Shown piece by piece: positions 47,443 to 59,300 of a stretch of DNA of 64,000 bases. Below the pieces are notes generated by a model. That model was not told where the DNA came from. It made no database searches and saw only the letters and a program-made list of their open reading frames with translations. This stretch comes from Cryptomeria japonica. Its lineage: Eukaryota; Streptophyta; Pinopsida; Cupressales; Cupressaceae. Made by a program: the position numbers and the translations under genes. The DNA is taken from the NCBI RefSeq assembly GCF_030272615.1, contig NC_081409.1, positions 26,545,406-26,609,405 on the forward strand, in the 5' to 3' direction. Each line of letters opens with the position of its first letter. The first letter of the stretch is position 1.

Positions 47443-50400
47443 ATGAGTCCTCATAAATTTCCACCTTTAACTCCACATAATTATGCATCATGGAAAATTA
47501 AAGTATGGAGTAAATTAATGGAAAAGGGTCTCACGTATTATATAGATGGAACAATAGCAACACCACCTGATCCTAAGGCTGATCTTAATGCTCAATTAGA
47601 ATGGCTCACTAAGAATTGCATGGCTCTTGGAACTTTGTGCAAGTATGTATCAGATGACCTCATTTTTCACATTGAGAAGTGTACAACAATCAAAGAGGCT
47701 TGGGATATGTTTCAGAAATTGTATGGTCAAGTTGATGAAATCAAAGGCTATAAAATTGATAATGAGCTCACCAACTTGGATCCCAAGAGTTTTGATACAA
47801 TCCAAGATTATGTCACCAAAGCAAATGAGCTAAGAGCAAAGCTTAAGGATTGTGGAATTGACAAAAGGGATGCTCAGTTGATATTCAACTTGTTGGACAA
47901 GCTTGCACCAGAATATGCAGCATTTGTGTCTAGCTTCCAAACTCATCGTTTGATAGTGGGGAGTTCCTATGTTATGCCTTCATTTGATGCTTTCACATAA
48001 ATGTTAATATTGGAACAATCTAAGTTGTTGAACATGGGACTTCTCAAGTCTTCAAAGTCCAGGGCTTTGGTGGCAAATCAAGGGAATCAAGGAAGTCAAG
48101 GCAAAGATTCCAACAAGAAGAAGAAGCACTCTAAGTCTAAGTCACAACAGGAAAAAGGACAATCATCCTCTCCATCACAAGGCGATTTTTCATCCTCTTC
48201 CAAGAAGGGGACACCACCTAAGAAGGATAAACAACCTGTTTATGGTGAAAATGGATAACAATAATAACAATATTGAAAGGCTAAATGAATCCAACCACAA
48301 AACCCTAGCCTAACAATCAACAAAGATCCACCATAACATATGAAGATTACCTAAGACAATGCAAATAACTCAAAATCACAAAGATTATACCATCACATGT
48401 CCAATAGGGTTTTGATCTCCATTCTTCCTATCTCCATTGATCTTGCTTGATATATTTGCTCTCAGATTTTTATATGCACAAGAGCTCAACAAAGAACGGA
48501 ATGTGGTTGCAAGTAGGATCGTAGTGTAGCCAAGTACTCCAAAATCAGTCATTAGTCATTAGTCATTAGGGTTTGACAATGAAGGAGGCATCTTCTTAAA
48601 TAGAAGACACAATATGAAATGGAGGGTTAAGATTGAGAGGTGTAAAAAAGAGAGGTCGGCTAGGATTAGAGGGTAGGTAGAGGAAATACCAAAATAATGA
48701 AAGAGGTAGGTAGTGTAGGAATTAAGAGATGAATGACATGTGTCATGTGTAGAAAAAGCTAATGAATTTATTTAATTAATAGAAGAAGTAGGATAATTAA
48801 ATAAATAAAATATTTATTTAATTTAGGAAAGGGATAATTTAAATAAATAAATGTATTTATTTAAATGAGAAATAAGGCTAGAAGAGGATAAATGAATTAA
48901 TTAAATAAATAAAAATTTATTTAATTAATAGAAGAATTAGGCTTAGATAATTAAATAAATAAAATATTTATTTAATTAAACATGACAATTTTGGGTGTCT
49001 ACACAACCTTGTGCATATTGCAAGAAGTATGGTCATGATGAGCATCGATGCCACGCAAAGCAAGTTGATGAGTTAACTAATCTTCTTAAGAAAAACAACA
49101 TCAACTTGCCATCCGCCTACACAAAGAAGGATTCATCTCCTTCCTCTTCCTCACAGTCTAAGGGAAAAGAGCAAGCATTTGTGGCTACAACAGGTTCTTC
49201 ACAGCAATGGATACTTGACTCAGGTGCTTCATATCACATGGGTTCTACAAAGGAGCAGTTTTCTTCATTGGAGCCATCTAAGGTACCTCACATTTACATA
49301 GGTGATGATACACAAGTAGAGGTTGAAGGGAAAGGTTCAGTTGACATGGATGATGGAAGATTTGAGAATGTTCTCTATGTTCCTAACTTATCTACCAACC
49401 TTCTCTCTATCTACCAAATCACTCACTATGGGAATGGGAAAAAGGTTGAGTTTACACTAGATTCAGTTGTGGTAAAGGAACTTGATGATGATGCCTTGGT
49501 AGCAGTGGGACAAGTCAATGACAACTCAAGGCTTTATTCATTCTCCCACTTTGTGCCAAGCTCACCTTCTAGGGCCTTGCTTACTCATTCAAATTCAGAA
49601 AGTAAGCTATGGCATGAACGGTTTGGTCACCTCAACTACCGCTATCTTCAGCAGCTCAACACTAAAGACATGGTCATAGGTCTACCTCGAATCAGTTTTT
49701 CAGAGGGTGTATGTTCAGGTTGTTCCATGGGCAAGCATCCCGAAGAGAAGTTTGATAAGGGGAAAGCTTGGAGAGCTTTGGAAGTTCTTCAACTTGTTCA
49801 TAGCGATGTAGCAAGTCCATTTCCAGCACCTTCATTTAGCAAGGCCCGCTATGTCCTCACCTTCATTGATGACTACTCCCGCTTTATTTGGGTCTACTTT
49901 CTCATTCATAAGAGTGAAGTATTTGACATATTTCAGGACTTCAAGACTCGTGTGGAGAAGCAATCTAGGAAAGTGGTCAAGATTCTTCGCACAGATAATG
50001 GAAGGGAATATGTGAACAAAAGACTTGAGGATTTTTGTACATTTGAGGGGATTGATCTTCAGCATTCTGTCGCATACACTCCACAGCAGAACGGGGTTGC
50101 AGAACGCAAGAATAGAACTCTCAAAGAAATGGCTAGCTGTATGATACATGCACGTTCTCTTGATCCCACCTTTTGGGCAAAGGCTATCAGTTGTGCCACA
50201 CACATCTAGAATCGGGTTCCTCACAAAGCTTTGCAAGGTATTACTCCTTTTGAAGCTTGGGCTGGTAGGAAACTGATTGTGAGACATTTCAGAGTCTTTG
50301 GGTGTCCAGCATGGGCTCGCATACCTCCACAGAAACGCAAGGCATTGGAACCTCAGAGTCGGCCTTGCATATTTGATGGATATCCTGAGGGTGTTAAGGC

Positions 50401-52285
50401 ATACCGATTGATGGATCCTGAGACACATGAGGTGTTCATTGAGAGGAGTGTTCACTTTGAGGAAAGCTCTCCTAGCTTAGCCTCTCTACCTCCTCCACCT
50501 TCTTCCATTATGGATAGTGATGTTAGTGATTCAGATGATGAGACTCCTTCAACTTCGACTCGCAGGGTTACACCTCCGCAGGGTCCACTTGCAGTTGAGG
50601 AGCCTCGTTCTCCACCTCCACCTCCACCTCGTTGGGCTTGACAGACACTTGAGTCTGCGGGTTCTCTTATTTGGGATCCTTCAGATACACGGAGAACTCG
50701 ATCACAGCATCAGGATCTACCACATGCATTCATTGCTACCGCTTCCGATCCACAGACATTTAGGGAAGCATCAGGGGTTCCTGAGTGGGACCAAGCTATG
50801 GAGGAAGAGTATAGTTCCTTGATGAGGAACAACACATGGGATTTAGTCCATCTCCCTAAGGGGAGAAAGATGGTTCGATGTAAGTGGATCTATCGGACCA
50901 AGTTTGTAGCGGATGGTAGTGTGGATAAGTATAAGGCTAGGCTTGTTGCGAAAGGTTTCTCTCAGGTTGCAGGTGTTGACTATACAAAGACCTTTGCACC
51001 CGTAGCCAAGATGAACTCCATTCGTTTGACACTTGCTATTGCTGCAGCTCATGGTTGGGTTGTACATCAGATGGATGTGAAGAGTGTTTTTCTTCATGGT
51101 GATCTTGATGAGGAGATTTATATGGAGCAGCCACAGGGTTTCATCTAGGATACTTCCTTGGTTTGTAGACTAAGGAAATCTCTCTATGGCCTTAAGCAGG
51201 CCCCCAGGGCTTGGTACGCCAAGATGGATTCCTTTCTTCTCTCCACAGGGTTCACCATGTGTCATTCCGATCCGAATGTCTACATTTTGCGACAGGATGA
51301 CTCTCACTTGATACTTGTGCTCTATGTTGATGACTTGATCATTACAAGGGGTACCGCATTCATCATTAGCAGGGTCAAATCTGCTTTGCATGACAGATTT
51401 GCTATGACTGACTTGGGTCTTTTGCACTACTTTCTCGGGATAGAGATTTCACAGTCACCTTCCAGGATTACACTATCGCAGCCCAAGTATGCTCTTGATC
51501 TACTTGCACGCTTTCATATGGCTGATTGTAAGCCTGCTCCAACTCCCTTTCTTTCAGGAGTAAAGCTTGAGGCTCAATGTTCTTCTCCACCAGTTGATGC
51601 CACTTTGTATCGTCAGCTTGTGGGTAGTCTCATCTACTTGACCCATACACGCCCTGATATTTCATTTGCAGTTGGCATGGTTTCTCGCTTCATGCAGGAA
51701 CCACATGAGCTTCATTGGAAATCTGCCAAACGCATCCTTCATTACATCCAGGGTACACATCACTATGGGATTCACTATGCAGCAGGCACAAGACTTCGCT
51801 TGGTTGGTTACACAGACTCCGATTGGGCTGGCGATCTTGATGATCGTAAGTCTACTTCTGGTTACATTTTTCACCTTGGTTCGGGCCCCATTTGTTGGCA
51901 GAGCAAGAAGCAACATGCTATTTCTCTCTCTTCGACTGAGGCTGAGTATCGAGGCACTGTTAACGCAGCGACTGAGACCATTTGGCTCCAGCAGATTCTC
52001 ATAGAGTTTGGATTCACCACTCCACAGCCAACAGTTCTACATTGCAACAATCAGAGTGCTATTGCAATCTCGAAGAACCTGGTCCAGCACCAGCGGACCA
52101 AACACATCGAGATTCATATGCACTATATCCGAGAGCTCATTCAGGAGCAGGTCATTGATTTGCAGTATTGTCCTACAGCAAAGCAGGTTGCTGACATATT
52201 CACCAAACCTTTCACCGAGAGTAAGTTCCAGCAGTTGCGAGCTCTCTTGGGGGTGCGAGATGTGTCGTTAGGGGGGGTCAGCTGA
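47443..52285 (+). pseudogene. gag-pol coding region of the plus-strand Copia (fossil)
   Basis: Gag starts at ATG 47443 (MSPHKFPPLTPHNYASWK) and contains the UBN2-like segment of Copia gag (EAWDMFQKLYGQVDEIKGYK). After the nested LTR comes the zinc knuckle CAYCKKYGHDEHRC, then protease (WILDSGASYHMGS) and the GAG-pre-integrase segment (LWHERFGHLNYRYL). The integrase core follows (HSDVASPF, IDDYSRFIWVYF, TDNGREYVN and YTPQQNGVAERKNRT). Last are the reverse transcriptase (LYVDDLIIT) and RNase H (TDSDWAGDLDDRKSTSG and SSTEAEYRG). All Copia domains are recognisable. The coding part ends about 270 bp before the 3' LTR. It is interrupted by the nested LTR and a few further breaks. Confidence 0.95.
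48237..49003 (-). mobile_element. 767-bp solo LTR nested in the Copia gag region
   Basis: Flanked by a perfect 5-bp duplication CAACC at 48232-48236 and 49004-49008. On the minus strand it begins TGTAGACACCC and ends CCATAAACA. It is the reverse complement of the repeat at 63243-64000. No interior sequence is present, so the two LTRs of the parent element have recombined into one. A run of AT-rich palindromes fills its first third (about 48770-48975). A triple CATTAGT repeat at 48549-48568 is absent from the other copy. Confidence 0.9.
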
Positions 52286-52554
52286 CTTCTCCTTCCTCTC
52301 TTATGGGGGGGACTTTTTCCTCTTTGAAGTTGTGTCCTTCTTCTTTGAGAGTCTTTTGTTCTTTCATCTCTATTTTGGGGGGAAGTTTTTTCCCACTGGG
52401 TTTTCTCCCTTTCTCCGTTTGTGAGAGATTGCATTGCATGGTTTTATTTGCTTTTGCATTTTGTACATGGGTACCTATCATGGCCTAGTAGGCGGGACCC
52501 ATCTTGCATTGTTGACTTGAGTCTTCATTCCCCTAAGTTGCACTTAAGGGGGGG
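52286..52554 (+). other. 3' non-coding region and polypurine tract of the plus-strand Copia
   Basis: Contains TTTTTTCCCACTGGGTTTTC, TTGTGAGAGATTGC and TACATGGGTACC. Related segments occur in the same order at 35180-35280 and, on the minus strand, within 13053-13300. It ends in TAAGGGGGGG (52545-52554), the probable polypurine tract. Confidence 0.7.
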
Positions 52555-53005
52555 TGTTGGTGTAAATAAATATTCATTTTGGATATTATTACACTTTACT
52601 TAAGTTAACTTAGGATAATGCACCTCTTCGTAGTTTGGATTTGAGACACTTAGGGAAGTGTGCACATAGGGATAGAGCTTGTAGGAGAAATTCCACCTGT
52701 TGTGGTCTTATTTTGCTGTTACACTCCACATTCGGTGGGTTATCCACCTCTTGTGGAATATTATATTATTTCTCCTACCTACCCCTAGTATTTCTTACCT
52801 ACCCTTGTTTCTCATTGAGCCACATGTCATAATTGTGTGCTCATACATCCATATGGCCTTGCCTATATAAGCAGGCCTATATTCATTGTATTGGTTAATC
52901 CAGTTGATCATTTGCATATTGATGAGAATACAGTTTTGTTCTTGTCATTCTATTGTCTCTCTTTTATGCTTTTCATTGTGCCCTTGATCTTGACAAAATC
53001 CTACA
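52555..53005 (+). repeat. 3' LTR of the plus-strand Copia
   Basis: 451 bp, about 96% identical to 45454-45902 by eye, with TATATAA at 52864-52870. It is followed by the target duplication GTTAC. Confidence 0.95.
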
Positions 53006-53585
53006 GTTACGCTTAGATGGATGTTCAAACTTTGTTTCCAATCTCCCATTTTGGCATGAGCTGGGGTGATCAGTTTCTTTTTAAAATTGAAAAATTTATT
53101 TACTTTTCACACTCGATTTGAAACGGTCTTCTATTGCCTTAGATGCCTTACAAGTTGCAAAGCAGAGGTTTCTGCCTTCCTTTTCATGAAAGGGTTGCGA
53201 GTATTTCCAATCCAAACACAAATCATAGATGAAATTTGTACAATGAAAACACTTCTAGAGTCCAATGCATCTGGACCAGGTGAACGACTGAATTTGGAAC
53301 CGAATGTAGAGGAGCATATGAAAAATAAACATCACCCTTTTTACAAGACAAAAATATCCACTCTTTCCTCCCATTTCCTCGCTCACAAGGAATTTGCCTT
53401 TGCTACATGCACAACTTTCCCTAATAAGGTTATTAACATGTGTGCCAAGGACAGTGTTTAACCACATGAAAGAACAAAGACAACGCCTCATGGAATACGA
53501 CTATAGAAGCATACAGAAGATACGGGTATCCTCACAATCCTCACGAGGCAGTCACACTCTTTCAGTATATGCAACAAACAGGTTT

Positions 53586-53683
53586 CCAATGCAGTAAGTT
53601 CACATTTGCTAGCGTGATCCCAGCCTATGTCGAAATTCCAACCCAGTAAGTTCACATTTGCTAGCGTGATCCCAGCCTATGCC
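53586..53683 (+). repeat. Short tandem duplication in the PPR pseudogene
   Basis: The stretch AGTAAGTTCACATTTGCTAG followed by CGTGATCCCAGCC occurs twice, about 53 bp apart (near 53593 and 53646). It adds a second copy of the KFTFASVIPAY segment. Confidence 0.85.
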
Positions 53684-53944
53684 TATATAGGATCTTTGGA
53701 ACAGGGTATGGGTATTCATCGGCTTTTTGTCAGATATTGTAGAGGGAAATTGTTTGATAGACATATATATAAAACATGGAAGAATGGACAAGGCAAGGGA
53801 ACTGTTTAACAAAATGACTTAAAAGACATGCCATCTCATGGACTACAATAATTGCAGGATACACACAAAATGGATGTGTTGATAAAGCTTCAGAAATTTT
53901 TAATCAAATTCAATTGGTAGGTGTAAAATTAGAACTCCATAGCT

Positions 53945-54335
53945 TTGCCAGCATCCTCCCTACCTGTGCCAATTGGGAGCTTTGGAAAAGGGTATGGACA
54001 TCCATCAAAGCATAGGGAAGGGGGATTTTTATCAGATGTTACAGTTGCACAAAACGGATTTTTTGATAAGGCTTTAGAAACTTTTAAGCAATACAAAACC
54101 AACTACAAAATCTTTGCCGGTATCCTCCCTCCCTGTGCCAAATTGGGAGCTTTGGAATGGGGTATGGACATCCATCAAAGTATAGGGAAGGGACAAATTT
54201 GTTGATAAGGCTTTAGAAACTTTTAAGCAATACAAAACCAACTACAAAATCTTTGCCGATATCCTCCCTCCCTGTGCCAAATTGGGAGCTTTGGAACAGG
54301 GTATGGACATCCATCAAAGCATAGGGAAGGGGGAT
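53945..54335 (+). repeat. Three-unit tandem repeat of about 138 bp in the PPR pseudogene
   Basis: Units share TTTAGAAACTTTTAAGCAAT, ATCCTCCCTCCCTGTGCCAA and GGTATGGACATCCATCAAAG, ending ATAGGGAAGGG. The second (about 54064-54192) and third (about 54202-54332) are almost identical. The first is more diverged and lacks part of the unit. The repeat equals about one and a third PPR motifs. Confidence 0.8.
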
Positions 54336-54340
54336 TTTTA

Positions 54341-54559
54341 CCTCCCAGCGTCACTCGCTGCACCCTGCATGATTTGAACCTATGATCAAGCTCTGATACC
54401 ACTTGTTACAAGCTAAGGTTGTCGTTGCACCAAAAGATCGACCTATCAATGCCCGATACAATCACTAGACTTATAGAATCCATAGGAGGTTGTTAAACCA
54501 TGTCATGAATCCTCGCGAGGGACGATGGTTCATTGCCAACAAGATGTTCATAACAACAT
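54341..54559 (-). mobile_element. Small tRNA-like or SINE-like insertion in the PPR pseudogene
   Basis: The flanks read GGAAGGGGGATTTT and GGAAAGGGGATTTT, a likely 14-bp target duplication with one difference. On the minus strand the insert contains TGGTATCAGAGC and, 10 bases on, the B-box-like GGTTCAAATC. That pattern fits a tRNA-derived SINE. The first motif also equals a Copia primer site, so a scrap of an LTR element is the alternative. The length of about 219 bp fits a SINE. Confidence 0.4.
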
Positions 54560-55465
54560 AATGGAAAGGGGATTTTGGTTAGATATTATGGTTGGAAATG
54601 CTTAGGTAGACATGTATGCAAAATGTAGATGCATATACAAGGCACATGAAGTGTTTGACAAAATGCCTCACGGAAATGTGGTTTCATTGATTGCAATGAT
54701 TGCAGGATATGAACAAAATAGATTTGTTGAAAAAGCTTTTATAAACATTCAAGCAAATGCAATTGGCGTGTGTAAGACCAAACTCGACAACCTTTGCCAC
54801 CTACTTACGCCAAAATGGGAGTTTATTGTCATTTAAACTCATTATTTAGAATTCATATCAGTAGGATTTAATAAGTAATTAGTGCCACGGTATATATAAT
54901 TTGGTCTTTGAGATAATCCTTTAAAAACCTACATATTTCTTATGGCTTGATTTTCTATATTCACATCTCATCATATATATAATTTGGTCTTTGAGATAAT
55001 CCTTTAACAACCTATAGATTTCTTATGGCTTCATTTTCTATTTTCACATCTGATCTCTACTAAAATTAATGGTGTCTTTTATTGTGATGAGGATAGGATA
55101 AGAATTTAATTCAAGAGAGTAAGGAAGAATGTGAGGAGGTGACTATTTTGGGAAAGATGAGGTATAGTAAAGAGTGTGAGACTAAAGATATGATGCTAAA
55201 TGATTTCATTGCTTATTATGAGAAAGACATCAAGAATTTGAATATGCACTTGTGGGTCTTGAGAATCTAAGGATTAGATAATAGAATTAATTGGCACCCT
55301 ACACGAGGATGATAAAGTGGGAAAGGAACATCAAACTTTCTGTCAAATTATTTGTCTAATATATTTCACTTCATAAACATCTTAAATCAAATCTCCAGCA
55401 ACAAACTTTGAATAAGGAAGTGGAGAAAGATAATGATTAACCAAGACATTTTGTATTACAAATTA

Positions 55466-55467
<2 letters not shown>

Positions 55468-55517
<50 letters not shown>
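55468..55517. repeat. (TC)n microsatellite with pyrimidine-rich flank
   Basis: About 25 uninterrupted TC units, followed by mixed TCTATC and TCTCCC sequence to about 55620 and a short (AC)n. The frame across it is a by-product of the repeat. Confidence 0.95.
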
Positions 55518-55519
<2 letters not shown>

Positions 55520-56111
55520 TCCTCTCTATCTATTTATATCTCTTCCCCTCTCTATTTATCTCTATCTCTATATCTCTCTCCCTCCCTATCTTTATTTCTA
55601 TATATCTCACTCTCTCTCACACACACAAACTTTTGTTTCTCCCTGTCTATCTCTATATCTATCTCTTAATTTCTTTGTCCCCTCTCTCTATCACTTAATT
55701 TCATAATATAATGCCCCAAACTTTCTCACAAGATATTAATTGAACCAACATTGGATGAACAATTTTTTTCATTGTAAGTGACATTCACATTTGCATTACA
55801 CACCAATATGCACACAAGGTGTCATGACAAGCACAACGACACATAGGATTACATCACCAATGCATCAAGCATGGTGCCACAAAGAAAAGGGCTTCACTAA
55901 TCATGTGAAAGGTCAGTGTTAGCTTTGTTGCACAAACACCATCATTTTCTGAACGACCTGCCAATTGAACTCATGTGTTGCACAAATGTATGCAATTAAT
56001 AGACGAAATATTTTCTAATTGCTCTTCCACACCTTTTCGGCGTACCCATTGCACACCAAGGTGCAATTGCTAGTTATAATGTTAAAAACACCAAACACTT
56101 TCACGTTGAAT

Positions 56112-56355
56112 TCCTACAAAATACTTATCTTGTCTTTTGCCTTTCATTTTCTCTTGTGTGGATTTCTAGTTGACTTTCATACATCCAATTCTTCACCCAA
56201 ACATACCATTCTAATGTCTAGTCCCACATTTTTCTACACCCATTTTGTGGAGTTTTATTGAATTTTAGGACATCCTTTCTCCATCAAATTTTGACCTCTA
56301 ACCCTAACTCAAAATCTTGCATATCTTGTTCTCACATCCTATTCCACTTCAAACT
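56112..56355 (+). repeat. Dispersed repeat, copy 1
   Basis: Shares with 60975-61257, in the same order, TAGTTGACTTTCATACATCC, AATGTCTAGT, TTTCATTGAATTT-like, and CATCCTATTCCACTTCA. Similarity is about 75% by eye. The element type is unknown. Confidence 0.55.
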
Positions 56356-59300
56356 TCTACATTTCCTCTAGATCGCTTCTTGCACTCTAGCATTAATGGC
56401 CCAATTTAATCTTGAAACCACCCCAATTAGGATTTTTCCACCCAAAAACGATTATTTGTTTTAAGGGCACAAATTCAATTACAAAGTTAATAATGAAGGA
56501 TGAGGGTGACCATGCCAACATTAATATAAGTTGTTGGGTTCTAGATGTTGATGGTCCTCATGGTTGATTTAAGTCATCATTTTTATAATTTTTTTTGTGG
56601 GAATTCAATTTGCTTGGTATGTCATATTAGTGACATCTAGTTCTTAGTTGAATTTCTACAAAGATTTAATGACCACACAAAGCACTATATATATGAGTTC
56701 ATTTCACATAGTAATGTTCAATCATTTGTACATGTCTAGACAACTATGAATTAAAGGAGTTTTTAAGGTTTCAACTCATGCAAGTCTACTTATCCAAAGA
56801 AAAAATATATATTTTGTAAATCACAAGGAGGACCGTGTATTGCTAAATGATGTCTATAATTAAATGTCTTCATCACCCCATGTGTATATTTTCAAGAGAA
56901 TTCTAGCTTAGGATTCCCTGATGCCACATTTGCTGGTATTATTGTAATAGAGATTTGATGAGTATTGTAGAATTCTAAACATTGCAAGCTTTGTAATGGT
57001 CTTTTTTAATTACATGTGGATTCTACAATTTGAAGATGGATTATTAAGTATGCTCAATTGTTTGATATCATATCTATAGTGTATGTACATGCACAAATGA
57101 AATTCTTTTGTGTTCTCGATGTGTTGTTTCTTCAAGTAAACTACAAATTTGTAACCCAATATAAGACATCAACCCAAAAAGAATGATCATACATGCATTT
57201 AAAATAAAAAACATCTATAATTAGTAGTTTAGGGGTAGGAAGCTAATTTTTGTGCATTTCATGATTTAGTATTATTCCCAAGAAAACATCTCTAGAGAGT
57301 TTCAAGTGTTTTTATTCTTAGATGAACATTTCTTGCATGTTTTCATCAACTTAATAAAGATTATATGTGTAGCAAGTTATTCCTCGGTCCAGTAATAGCT
57401 TTGGTCCCAAGTAGACATTAGATACTACTACAAGTTTTTTCAATTTGTCTATCTTTAGTTGTTATTAATCTTATTAAGAATACCATCCTAGGTTTAGTTG
57501 AACCCAAAGTAAAGGAGAGATTATTCACTCTTACCAATTGGCCTATCACCACCCACTCTTTATTGATAAGTTGATCTATTGACCCTTAAAGAATGACCTT
57601 TCCCCAGCCTTGAAGTCGATTGACCCCTTTGGAAGGGTGAGAATTTTTTTTGAGACCTAATAGAATGACATTAGTAGGGATGAATGACAACATTGTCAGG
57701 GAGGAATTAGTTATTTCCAAGTAAGAGGTGATTGAAAGACATCTTCAAAACCTTAGTAGCTCATAAGTCTTTCAATTGTGCATTTGGATAAATTGATAGA
57801 TTTTCAATTTATGCTAATAGAATGGCCTCATTGTCAAGAATGAATTAGTCATTTTCGGGTAAGAGGCAATTAGAAAAATTTAAAGACCTCAACAACTTAC
57901 AAGTATTACAAATGTTTGTTTGAGTCAAGTAATTTGATAGTTCATCAACTTATTCCAATAAAATGGTATCATTGCCAAAGATGTCTTGATCTAGGTTCAT
58001 ACTTAGAAAACTATTTCAATGGACACTAGCAAAAAGGTGACCGATGAAATAAGTTCTTGTTTGGTACTTCAAATATTTTTACCTTTTAAAGACAATTGTC
58101 TCTTCCAAGTGAACAATGGGGACTCTATTTAAATCAAACACATAATCAATTCGCACAACAAAAAACTCAAACAGGGAAAGAAGGAGGCAACCTAAAAATA
58201 CTAACAAGAACAATAAGTTATAGCTCATTGCAAGAGACAAAGAGTATTGTGAAAGGCTCAAAACAATGGTAAGTTATTTAGACCTACCTATCAAGATTGA
58301 GATCTAATTAGATCAAGTAGAAATAATTCATTTACTAATTAAAGAGATCAATGTCTTTATACTTTAGAAGATCCACTGAATAGCATAATGAAAGTATAGA
58401 AGAATGTAGAGGTATAATTATGAAACAAAAAGGGAAGATGAGATTGTTGGTAGAAGAGATAGGCATTGATCCTATGATGCACACATTATTTGCCAAAATC
58501 CCACTTCTTTCAACATGTCATATAGATATAAAATTGACCAAGAAGAGTTGTTAAATCACCTCAAACAAGATGAATAAGAAATTCCTAATAGTTGAATTGT
58601 AGAAATCTCTAATTGAATTGTAAAATGCTCAACTTGCTGCAATTGAACCTACAAATTTTATCTTAGTGAGTAGAGAGGAAGAACTCCTTTATGAAGAAGT
58701 TTATGTTGAGCACTATGAAGTTAAGGATGATCAATATGATGCACTTGATAAAATATTTTAAGGTGAGCATACTGCTAATCCAAACCAGCATAAGTTGTCA
58801 ACTCACAATATTAAACATAAAATGAAACTCATGTGTTGAAGCTAATAGTCCAAACTATCATGTGAAGATAAAACATCTAGTACATATGCAACAATTGTGC
58901 AAGTTTAAAGTAGATATCAATTAAGAGATAATCATGAGCATGCACTAAGTGATGCTACTACTACTAGATCAAATTAAAATCACATGAACAATAATAAGGA
59001 GAAGCAAAGGGTAGAAATCAAAACAAGGAAGAGAAATGCTACAAAGAAGGTAGAGAGGAAGAAAAATTCAGTGTTGCAATGAGCAATGAAAATAAATAAG
59101 TGTGAAATGTTCATGAACATAGCATTCCAAAAGGAGTAAATCTAAATGGTAGGGAACAATTGTTCCAATTCTCACCATCAGTAGAATAATGTGTAGAAAA
59201 AGAGGAGGGAGAACCAAACATTCCTTCTTGTAGTCAAGGCATGTCTTGTATTTGCATTCTCAATGTAAGTTACTTGACTTTTCCACATAATCAAATGTAC

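Larger units (their letters stand above)
45454..53005 (+). mobile_element. Copia LTR retrotransposon with a nested solo LTR (fossil)
   Basis: A 7,552-bp element with LTRs 45454-45902 (449 bp) and 52555-53005 (451 bp), TG...CA ends, and a perfect target duplication GTTAC at 45449-45453 and 53006-53010. The primer site TGGTATCAAAGC follows the 5' LTR and the purine tract TAAGGGGGGG precedes the 3' LTR. The order is GC-rich leader, gag, protease, integrase, reverse transcriptase, RNase H. A 767-bp solo LTR lies inside gag (48237-49003). The LTRs differ at about 16 positions plus one small indel by eye, under 4%, so this is slightly younger than the minus-strand Copia at 7995-13052. Besides the insertion there are a handful of breaks, so it looks inactive. 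Confidence 0.95.
53385..54836 (+). pseudogene. Pentatricopeptide-repeat (PPR) protein pseudogene
   Basis: PPR proteins bind organellar RNA for editing, splicing or stability. Scattered frames encode unmistakable PPR pieces: NKVINMCAKDSV (53410-53460), AYRRYGYP and LFQYMQQTGFQCSKFTFASVIPAY (53490-53640), SFASILPTC-like and GALEWGMDIHQSI (53940-54190), and MYAKCRCIYKAHEVFDKMPHGNVVSLIAMIAGYEQN (54612-54720, split here by intervening residues). The motifs fit the plant PLS class (MYAKCG, FDKMP, WTAMIAGY). The reading frame is broken many times by stops and frame changes and swollen by two tandem duplications, and a 219-bp insertion splits it near 54341-54559. No start codon region or C-terminal E/DYW domain is seen, so both ends are missing. 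The plus-strand Copia ends 380 bp upstream. Confidence 0.8.

Noticed and set aside
54390-54430. Intact tRNA gene on the minus strand
   Set aside because: It has a B-box-like motif and a tRNA 3'-end-like motif but in the wrong order and without a foldable cloverleaf, so only a tRNA-like insertion is called.
55433-55669. Ser/Leu-rich open frame
   Set aside because: It is a translation of the (TC)n microsatellite and its pyrimidine-rich flank.
58079-58261. Short hydrophobic minus-strand frame
   Set aside because: 60 codons in AT-rich sequence with no family match and no supporting context.
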